Below, piece by piece: positions 22,795 through 28,019 of a stretch of DNA of 28,019 nt (positions are counted from its first letter, which is position 1; each line of letters begins with the position of its first letter). The notes under the pieces were generated by a model that had not been told where the DNA came from, ran no database searches, and saw only the letters and a list, made by a program, of their open reading frames with translations. The position numbers and the translations under genes were made by a program. Source of the DNA: JAZDLO01 sp043801935 (GTDB lineage: Bacteria > Actinomycetota > Thermoleophilia > RBG-16-64-13); assembly GCA_043801935.1 (NCBI GenBank), contig JAZDLO010000016.1, positions 1 to 28,019 of the forward strand. The letters are read 5' to 3'.

Positions 22795-23252
22795 CGACGC
22801 GTGCCGGAGCGCCCCTGGAGACGGAGCCGCCGGGGATGGAGAAGACGACCATCGTCGTGCACAGCGGTGACTTTGACAAGATCTACAGCGCCTTCATCAT
22901 CGGTAACGGGGCGCTGGCAATGGGCATGGAAGTCTCCCTCTACTTTACCTTCTGGGGTCTCACGCGCCTGAAGAAAGGTGGGCTGGACAGCGGTCCGCTC
23001 TCCAAGATGCACATGTTCGGCCTGGGCAAATGGATGGTGAAGCGTCGGATGAAGCGGGCCGGCGTCGTATCGCTCGAGCGTCTTGCTCAGGACTTCAAGG
23101 AGCTGGGGGGCAAGATCTTCGCGTGCGACATGACCATGGACATCATGGGGGTCAAGGCCGAAGACCTTCGCCAGGATCTCATCGGCGAATACTGCGCCGT
23201 CGGTACCTACATCGAAGAAGCGCGCCACTCCACCGTCACCTTGTTCATTTAG
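22770..23252 (+). CDS. DsrE/DsrF-like sulfur-relay protein
   Basis: The 160-residue protein has the DsrE/DsrF/DrsH-like fold pattern: a beta strand TTIVVHSGDFDK, then the helix IYSAFIIGNGALAMGMEVSLYFTFWG, and a later strand with the family cysteine in GGKIFACDMTMDIMG (Cys119). A second cysteine, Cys142, lies in the last helix. Relatives accept persulfide from TusA. GTG 22770 is used because GGAGGGGG precedes it closely; GTG 22791 (overlapping the tusA stop) and ATG 22836 (start of homology) are alternatives that only trim a non-conserved leader. It is followed eight bases later by the IscS-like gene. Confidence 0.9.
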   Translation: MDHPDTAVTTRAGAPLETEPPGMEKTTIVVHSGDFDKIYSAFIIGNGALAMGMEVSLYFTFWGLTRLKKGGLDSGPLSKMHMFGLGKWMVKRRMKRAGVVSLERLAQDFKELGGKIFACDMTMDIMGVKAEDLRQDLIGEYCAVGTYIEEARHSTVTLFI

Positions 23253-23260
23253 GAGCTGCC

Positions 23261-24442
23261 ATGTTCGGCGAGACCATCTACCTGGACAATTCAGCGGGCA
23301 CGAGGCTGGATGAGCGCGTGCTGGAGGCGATGCGGCCGTACTTTTTCGACACCTATGCTGTAGCCACCTCGGAGTTCGGTTATTCCATGGGGATAGAGTC
23401 ACGAGAAGGGCTGGACCGGGCTCGGGCTTCGTTGGCGGGCAGGTTGGGCGCTCAGGTCGAGGAGTTCGTCTTTACCTCCGGGAGCACCGAGTCCAGCAAC
23501 ATGGCTCTCAAGGGCGTCGCGATGGCGCTCGGGGAGAAGAAGGGCAAGCACCTCATAACTTCACGAATCGAGGATTTCCCCGTGCTGAACACGGCGGCTG
23601 CTCTGGGAAAGCAGGGTTTCCGCGCGACCGTGCTCGAGGTGGATGCGGAGGGGCTCGTGGATCCAGCGGCTGTGGAGAAGGCCATTGGTCGGGATACCAT
23701 CCTGGTTTCCGTGCAACACGCAAACCAAGAGATCGGGACCGTTCAGGATGTGGAGAGCATCGCCAGGATCTGTAAGGAAAAAGAGGTTCTCTTTCACACC
23801 GACGCCACCCACACCTTCACCCGGCTGCCACTGGACGTGGGCAGGGTGCCGGTCGACCTGATGACGGTGGCGGGTCATACCATTCACGGTCCCAAAGGGA
23901 TCGGCGGTCTCTACCTGCGCAGCGGCACTCCTCTCGCGAAATGGATGGACGGCGGCTTTCAAGAGTTCAACCGCAGGGCCGGGGTGGAGGATATCCCTTC
24001 GGCCGTCGGCTTCGCCACAGCAGCCGAACTGGTCACTGATGAAGAGACCGAGCGGATCCGGGAGCTGCGTGATCGCCTGCTCGATCGAGCGCTCTCAGAG
24101 ATCACGCACACCACCCTGAACGGGCATCGCAGCCGGCGCCTTCCTCAGAACGCCAACATAACCTTCCACTACGTGGAGGGCGAATCGATCACCCTACAGC
24201 TCGACATGCGCGGCTACGCCGTGAGCACCGGCTCGGCCTGCTTCAGCAAATCCCTGGAGGCCAGCCACGTGATCATGGGCATCGGCGGCGACCATGAGCG
24301 GGCGCATGGTTCGGTGCGTTTCAGCCTGGGACGCTTCACCACAGAGGAGGAGGTCGACGGAGTGGTCGACACGATCAGCGAAGTGGTGCGAGAGTTACGG
24401 GCCATCAGTCCGTTGATGCCGGCCGACGAGAAGGAGCGATAG
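23261..24442 (+). CDS. IscS/NifS-like protein lacking the PLP lysine
   Basis: The 393-residue fold-type I protein aligns along its whole length with IscS/NifS cysteine desulfurases. It keeps TSGSTESSN (72-80), Asn155 in HANQEIG, Asp181 in HTDAT, His206, and the mobile-loop Cys327 in STGSACFS. But the PLP-binding Lys of the HK-x-YGPKGIG motif is Thr207 (GHTIHGPKGIG), the ring-stacking His is Asp105 (RIEDFPVL), and the O3'-contacting Gln is His184. A cofactor Schiff base is therefore not expected at the usual site. The changed Lys codon is ACC, two bases from AAG/AAA, so one sequencing error cannot explain it. ATG 23261 follows AGGAG by 5 nt; the upstream open frame is not coding. Likely a persulfide relay or scaffold rather than a desulfurase. 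Confidence 0.88.
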   Translation: MFGETIYLDNSAGTRLDERVLEAMRPYFFDTYAVATSEFGYSMGIESREGLDRARASLAGRLGAQVEEFVFTSGSTESSNMALKGVAMALGEKKGKHLITSRIEDFPVLNTAAALGKQGFRATVLEVDAEGLVDPAAVEKAIGRDTILVSVQHANQEIGTVQDVESIARICKEKEVLFHTDATHTFTRLPLDVGRVPVDLMTVAGHTIHGPKGIGGLYLRSGTPLAKWMDGGFQEFNRRAGVEDIPSAVGFATAAELVTDEETERIRELRDRLLDRALSEITHTTLNGHRSRRLPQNANITFHYVEGESITLQLDMRGYAVSTGSACFSKSLEASHVIMGIGGDHERAHGSVRFSLGRFTTEEEVDGVVDTISEVVRELRAISPLMPADEKER

Positions 24443-24443
24443 C

Positions 24444-25079
24444 ATGGCCTTTCCCTACAGCGACAAGGTGCTGGACCACTTTCGCAACCCACGCAACGTG
24501 GGCACGATCGAGAATCCCGACGGTAAGTCGACCGAAGGCAGTCCGGCCTGCGGCGACATGGTGGCCGTGTACATCAAGGTGAACGACGACACCAAGGTGC
24601 TAGAAGACGTGAAGTTCGAGTCGTACGGATGTGCGTCGAACATCGCCACCGGATCGATCATCACCGAGATGGCCAAGGGCAAGACTATTTCCGAAGCTAA
24701 GCGGATCACCTGGAAGCAGGCGTCGGAACAGCTGGGCGGGCTGCCCCCGCTCAAGGCGCACTGCTCGGTTCTGGCGGTGGAGGGCCTGCGGGCCGCAGTC
24801 CGAGACTATGAGGAAAAGCACGGGCTCATCGAAGAGCGGGAGCCCACCACCGTGGAGGTGATCAAGAGACGCCTTCGCCACGTGATGAACCCCCTTCACG
24901 GCCTGGACGTGGTGCGCACCGACCTCATCAAGGACATCCAGTTCGAAGACGGGGTGGTACGCATCGTGGCCGGTCTGCCGGCCGACCACCAGTTCGCGGC
25001 GGTCATCAGGGCCGATATAGCCGAGAAGATCGAGCCCCTGTGGGACGTGAAGGAAGTGCACATCGAGTTCGTGGAATGA
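24444..25079 (+). CDS. IscU scaffold fused to a MIP18/DUF59-like domain
   Basis: The 211-residue protein begins with a complete IscU/NifU-N domain (about 1-125). It keeps the ligand set Cys36 and Asp38 (SPACGD), Cys63 (YGCASN), His106 and Cys107 (KAHCSV), so it should assemble an Fe-S cluster. Residues about 136-211 form a second domain with the helix, NPLHGLD, strand VVRIVAGLP and strand VKEVHIEF order of MIP18/DUF59 Fe-S assembly proteins, but the DPE is NPL and the GCP cysteine position is DHQ. Ordinary IscU is about 130 residues. ATG 24444 is one base after the IscS-like stop, with AAGGAG upstream. A single gene thus joins scaffold and probable carrier or adaptor functions. Confidence 0.88.
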   Translation: MAFPYSDKVLDHFRNPRNVGTIENPDGKSTEGSPACGDMVAVYIKVNDDTKVLEDVKFESYGCASNIATGSIITEMAKGKTISEAKRITWKQASEQLGGLPPLKAHCSVLAVEGLRAAVRDYEEKHGLIEEREPTTVEVIKRRLRHVMNPLHGLDVVRTDLIKDIQFEDGVVRIVAGLPADHQFAAVIRADIAEKIEPLWDVKEVHIEFVE

Positions 25080-25087
25080 TGCCCCAG

Positions 25088-25107
25088 CCGCTGCAGCTGT
25101 GCAGCGG
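25088..25107. terminator. 8-bp perfect hairpin between convergent genes
   Basis: CCGCTGCA (25088-25095), loop GCTG, TGCAGCGG (25100-25107) lies in the 40-bp gap between the IscU-MIP18 gene and the convergent YyaL-like gene. It is symmetric and could end transcription from both sides, though no T-run is present. Confidence 0.45.
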
Positions 25108-25119
25108 GAGCAGGACCCC

Positions 25120-27150
25120 TCAGGGCGTGGACTGGTCCAGTAGGGCCCGCAACTCCTCGGGATCGCTCGTGGGGGCTGAACAGGTCGAACGGCGGCAGAC
25201 CCAGGCGGCAGCCCAGTCGTCGGGCTGAGGCTCCCGCCCGGCGAGCAAGGGGACACTGGACGCGGCTGCGGGTGGGCGGGCGGCTGCTATCTGTGCGGGG
25301 CGGAACGAGCTGTTCACCACTGAGAGAAGCGCTTTGGTCCTAGGGTGGTCCATGTCGCCCACCACCGCGACCTCGGTGAGGCCGCTGTCGGCCAGATGAT
25401 ACGCCGAAAGCCACTGACCGACAGCGAGGGGCGCACGCTCAGCCACCGATGCAATAGGGCCGAGGGTCTCCTCGGCGAGGGTCGAGTAGGTGCTCTCACC
25501 GGTGTAGGCAGCCATCTTGAGCAGGACCGTGACTGCCAGGGAGTTGCCACTGGGGGTAGGGCTGTCCTGTATCGAGCGCGGCCGGGTGATGAGCGTCTCA
25601 TGATCGGAACTGGTGTCGAAGAAGCCGCCTGCAGGGCGACGAAAGAACTCGAGCATCGCGTCCGTGAGGCCTTGCGCGGCGACGAACCAGCGCTCGACAA
25701 AGGTGGTCTGATAGAGAGCAAGAAGCCCTTCCACCAGGGCGGCATAGTCCTCCAGAAAACCGTTGCCCGACGCCAGGCCGTCCTTCCATGAGTGGAAGAC
25801 CCGGTAGCCAGGTCGCACCAACTCGCGGACTATGAAGTCGCCAGCGTGCTCGGCGGCTTCGCGGTATCGCTCGGACGGGAGAGCTCGGGCGGCTTCGGCC
25901 AAGGCGGTGAGCGCAAGACCGTTCCATCCGGCCAGGATCTTCTCGTCTCGGGCCGGGCGCACCCGGTCCTCGCGGACGGCGAGGAGCTTGGCTCGCGCCG
26001 CCGCCACTAGGCCGGCGTTCTCCGCCGGGTCGACGACCATGTGGAGGATGTTGGCGCCTTCGAAGTTGCCCTGCGCCGTCATGCCGTACGTGGCAGCAAC
26101 AAGGTCGGCCTCCTCGGGACCGAGGGCTCGCCGAAGTTCTTCTAGAGTCCACACGTAGAAGATCCCCTCTTTTCCCTCTGAATCCGCGTCCTGGGCGCTG
26201 AAGAAGCCTCCATCGGAGTGGCTCATCTCGCGCAGGAGGTACTCCAGCGTCTCCTCGACCACCCTTCGATAGCGGGGCTTCCTGGTCAGCTGCCAGGCAT
26301 GTAAATAGCAGCGGGCAAGCTGGGCGTTGTCGTACAGCATCTTTTCGAAGTGGGGGACGAGCCAGCGCTCGTCGGTGGAGTAGCGATGAAACCCTCCGCC
26401 CAAATGATCGTAGATGCCCCCCGCCGCCATGGCATCGAGGGTGGTTTCTATCTCGACCTGAAGTTCAGGTTGATGGCCAAGGGTCTGGCGGGCGAGAAGG
26501 GGTTCCAGCATCAGGGGTTGCGGGAACTTGGGGGCGCCACCCCATCCGCCGTTCACCGGGTCGTAGGAAGTGTGAAGACCGCCGAGCGCTCGCTCGATGA
26601 CCTGGTCGGGGCGCGCTGCCTCCCGGGGCATGCGCTCGTCTGGCTCGTGTTCGTCGCGAGCGAGATGCGTCAGCATCCGAGAAGCGGCTTGCTGGAGTTC
26701 CTCGGGGCGGGTCTCCCATATGTCGACGAGCGCCTCGAGAACTTGGCGGAACGAGGGCGTTCCGAACCGCGGAGACTCTGGGAAATAGGTGCCCCCGTAG
26801 AATGGAGCCCCATCCGGGGTGAGCCAGGCGCTGAGCGGCCAGCCTCCGCGCCCAGTGAGTACCGTCACCGCTTCCATGTAGATCGCGTCGAGGTCGGGCC
26901 TTTCCTCCCGGTCGACCTTGATGCTTATGAAGTGCTCGTTCAAGAAAGCGGCGGTCTCAGGGTCGGTGAACGACTCCCGCTCCATCACGTGGCACCAATG
27001 ACACGCGGAATAGCCGATGCTCAAGAAGATGGGTTTGCCCTCGTCGCTCGCCCGGCCCAGGGCTTCAGGGCCCCACGGATACCAGTCCACCGGGTTGTCG
27101 GCGTGCTGAAGAAGATAGGGGCTGGTCTCTCCCGCAAGGTGGTTGGTCAC
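25120..27150 (-). CDS. yyaL: YyaL/DUF255 thioredoxin-domain protein
   Basis: The 676-residue protein has an N-terminal thioredoxin-like DUF255 domain (about 1-160), including NPVDWYPWGPEA and the CHWCH motif (Cys50, Cys53), then a long (alpha/alpha)6 barrel region resembling N-acylglucosamine epimerase or glycosidase folds (about 200-640). The group, including human SPATA20, has no settled function; a redox or sugar-related role is suggested. Start GTG 27150 has a GGAGGG site. It is convergent with the Fe-S genes and divergent from the small membrane protein at 27299. Length and layout are normal for the family. Confidence 0.93.
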   Translation of the reverse strand: MTNHLAGETSPYLLQHADNPVDWYPWGPEALGRASDEGKPIFLSIGYSACHWCHVMERESFTDPETAAFLNEHFISIKVDREERPDLDAIYMEAVTVLTGRGGWPLSAWLTPDGAPFYGGTYFPESPRFGTPSFRQVLEALVDIWETRPEELQQAASRMLTHLARDEHEPDERMPREAARPDQVIERALGGLHTSYDPVNGGWGGAPKFPQPLMLEPLLARQTLGHQPELQVEIETTLDAMAAGGIYDHLGGGFHRYSTDERWLVPHFEKMLYDNAQLARCYLHAWQLTRKPRYRRVVEETLEYLLREMSHSDGGFFSAQDADSEGKEGIFYVWTLEELRRALGPEEADLVAATYGMTAQGNFEGANILHMVVDPAENAGLVAAARAKLLAVREDRVRPARDEKILAGWNGLALTALAEAARALPSERYREAAEHAGDFIVRELVRPGYRVFHSWKDGLASGNGFLEDYAALVEGLLALYQTTFVERWFVAAQGLTDAMLEFFRRPAGGFFDTSSDHETLITRPRSIQDSPTPSGNSLAVTVLLKMAAYTGESTYSTLAEETLGPIASVAERAPLAVGQWLSAYHLADSGLTEVAVVGDMDHPRTKALLSVVNSSFRPAQIAAARPPAAASSVPLLAGREPQPDDWAAAWVCRRSTCSAPTSDPEELRALLDQSTP

Positions 27151-27236
27151 GATCCCTCCCTCTTCGGCCTCCGGCCGAGCATGGGTCGATCAAGGCGCTC
27201 GTACGCGTGTGTTCCCTTCTTCCCAGCGGCCGCGAT

Positions 27237-27246
27237 TTGTATACAA
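27237..27246. promoter_or_regulatory. Palindrome and -10-like box in a divergent gap
   Basis: TTGTATACAA is a perfect 10-bp palindrome in the 148-bp divergent gap between the yyaL-like gene and the small membrane protein gene. It contains TACAAT (27242-27247, 5/6 to a -10) on the plus strand, but no good -35 is seen 16-18 bp upstream. It may be an operator or a shared promoter core. Nothing else is visible in 27151-27298. Confidence 0.35.
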
Positions 27247-27298
27247 TGGAATGAAGCTCTGATCGAGCGCGAGCATAGTCACGCCAACGGAGGCATGG

Positions 27299-27421
27299 AT
27301 GCCCAGGTTCCTAGGAAAAAAGACCAGTCGACTTTGGTGGGACGTAGCGGCACTGATCGTGCTGGTGATCGTCGTGGTGCTCGTGCTGGAACTCACGGGG
27401 ACTACTCATCTGTTCAGCTGA
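27299..27421 (+). CDS. Small single-helix membrane protein (40 aa)
   Basis: The open frame starts at ATG 27299, 5 nt after GGAGG (27289-27293), and ends at TGA 27421. The 40-residue product is a basic N-terminus (MPRFLGKKTSRLWWD) followed by one hydrophobic helix (VAALIVLVIVVVLVLEL) and a short polar tail. The overlapping ATG at 27295 opens another frame but has poorer spacing and no membrane helix. It ends 13 bp before the PRC-barrel gene and is probably co-transcribed, perhaps as a membrane partner or regulator. No family is recognised. Confidence 0.65.
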   Translation: MPRFLGKKTSRLWWDVAALIVLVIVVVLVLELTGTTHLFS

Positions 27422-27434
27422 GAGGAGGTGCGCG

Positions 27435-27974
27435 GTGGTCAAAGCGGGTGAAGTGATAGGACGGCCGGTGATCGTGCGCGAGGGTGGGCAGGCGGTAGGA
27501 AAGATCAAGGACCTGGTGGTCGATCAACCCGGCAAACAGGTACTGGGTTTCGTCATTTCCGAGGGTCTGCTCAAAAGCACCAAGGTGGCGCCTTGGACGG
27601 CTCTCCAGGCTATCGGCCCGGATTCCGTGGTCCTGAACGCCGCGGGAGACGTGGTAAAGGCCGGCCAAGCCCCTGATATCAAGAGCGTGCTCGACAAAGG
27701 GAAGAACATCCGCGGTCTCCGCCTCCAGACCACCGAAGGCAAGGAGTTGGGCAAGGTGGAGGATTTCCAGTTCGACGAGCACACCGGAGCAGTGGAAGGG
27801 TACGAGCTTTCCGGCGGTCTCTTCTCAGACACCTTCGGGGGTCGCTCGTTCCTTCCCACTCCCATGTCCATCGAGTTGGGCAAGGACGTGGCCTTCGTGG
27901 GCCCCGAGGCGGAAGCGACCATCCAGCAGTCGACCGGCGGGATAAAGGGAGCCTTCAAGCGCGGCACCGACTAG
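27435..27974 (+). CDS. Double PRC-barrel domain protein
   Basis: The 179-residue cytoplasmic protein has two PRC-barrel repeats, about 5-80 (GEVIGRPVIVREGGQAVGKI) and about 90-165 (IRGLRLQTTEGKELGKVEDF), each with the G-x-V-x-D/E-F pattern of these small beta barrels. The fold occurs in photosynthetic reaction-centre H subunits, in RimM and in stress-linked or sporulation proteins of Gram-positives; a specific role is not readable. GTG 27435 follows GAGGAGG (27422-27428). Its stop overlaps the end of a convergent partial gene. Confidence 0.88.
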   Translation: MVKAGEVIGRPVIVREGGQAVGKIKDLVVDQPGKQVLGFVISEGLLKSTKVAPWTALQAIGPDSVVLNAAGDVVKAGQAPDIKSVLDKGKNIRGLRLQTTEGKELGKVEDFQFDEHTGAVEGYELSGGLFSDTFGGRSFLPTPMSIELGKDVAFVGPEAEATIQQSTGGIKGAFKRGTD

Positions 27975-28019
27975 AGCAGGCTTCGTAGCCGCTCGACCAC
28001 CTCGGGATACTCCGCTTCC
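27971..28019 (-). CDS. Partial 3' end of a convergent gene
   Basis: On the minus strand an open frame runs from the window edge to a TAG at 27973-27971, encoding a helix-like EAEYPEVVERLRSLL ending. The last bases overlap the PRC-barrel stop codon. Too short to identify; it may be a gene or chance. Confidence 0.4.
   Translation of the reverse strand, partial: EAEYPEVVERLRSLL

Noticed and set aside
26350..27456. 368-codon open frame on the plus strand opposite the yyaL-like gene
   Set aside because: No family features; it is a shadow of the thioredoxin-domain gene and runs into the small membrane protein region in another frame.

Overview
The window is about 28 kb of high-GC bacterial chromosome, densely coded. 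It has many GTG/TTG starts, good Shine-Dalgarno sites and 1-4 nt stop/start overlaps. I see no plasmid, phage, IS, CRISPR, tRNA or rRNA signal. The gene mix (TreT beside OtsA/OtsB, a Cys-type CcmE haem chaperone, a tungsten-type aldehyde oxidoreductase, a YyaL-like protein, PRC-barrel proteins) suggests a deep-branching Actinomycetota-like, probably anaerobic or microaerophilic and possibly thermotolerant organism. That placement is inference from gene content, not a phylogeny.

Layout. 1-747: 3' part of an NAD-type isocitrate dehydrogenase. 838-3979 (minus): a class III aminotransferase followed by an aldehyde:ferredoxin oxidoreductase, which together could oxidise amino-acid-derived aldehydes. 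4164-9209 (plus): ilvD-ilvB-ilvN-ilvC, the common valine/isoleucine pathway. 9271-10227 (minus): a LysR regulator, divergent from a DMT-family exporter (10568-11518) across a 340-bp gap holding an AT-rich island and two strong inverted repeats. 11686-17330 (plus): a small coiled-coil protein, then ccmE-ccmF-ccmA-ccmB-ccmC-ccmD and a four-helix membrane protein. This is a System I cytochrome c maturation cluster with a Cys-type CcmE and no ccmG/ccmH in view. 17372-21779 (minus): otsB, a DUF5752-like gene, treT and otsA, giving two routes to trehalose. 22027-22410 (plus): an RRM/glycine-rich RNA-binding protein with a textbook intrinsic terminator. 22573-25079 (plus): tusA, a DsrE-like gene, an IscS-like gene and an IscU-MIP18 fusion. 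25120-27150 (minus): a YyaL/DUF255 protein. 27299-27974 (plus): a 40-residue one-helix protein and a double PRC-barrel protein. The last 49 bases hold the 3' end of a convergent gene.

The most striking item is the sulfur/Fe-S cluster at 22.6-25.1 kb. The IscS-like protein keeps the mobile-loop cysteine, but the lysine that binds PLP in all active cysteine desulfurases is Thr207, and two other cofactor-site residues are also changed (His to Asp105, Gln to His184). It sits between two persulfide-carrier-type proteins (TusA, DsrE) and an IscU scaffold that keeps all its ligands and carries an extra MIP18/DUF59-like domain. This looks like a PLP-independent sulfur relay feeding Fe-S assembly, and I know of no described equivalent. 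Secondary points are a ketol-acid reductoisomerase whose NADPH phosphate-binding loop has lost its Arg and Ser and gained Glu, the System I*-like ccm cluster, and the unexplained structured gap upstream of the exporter.
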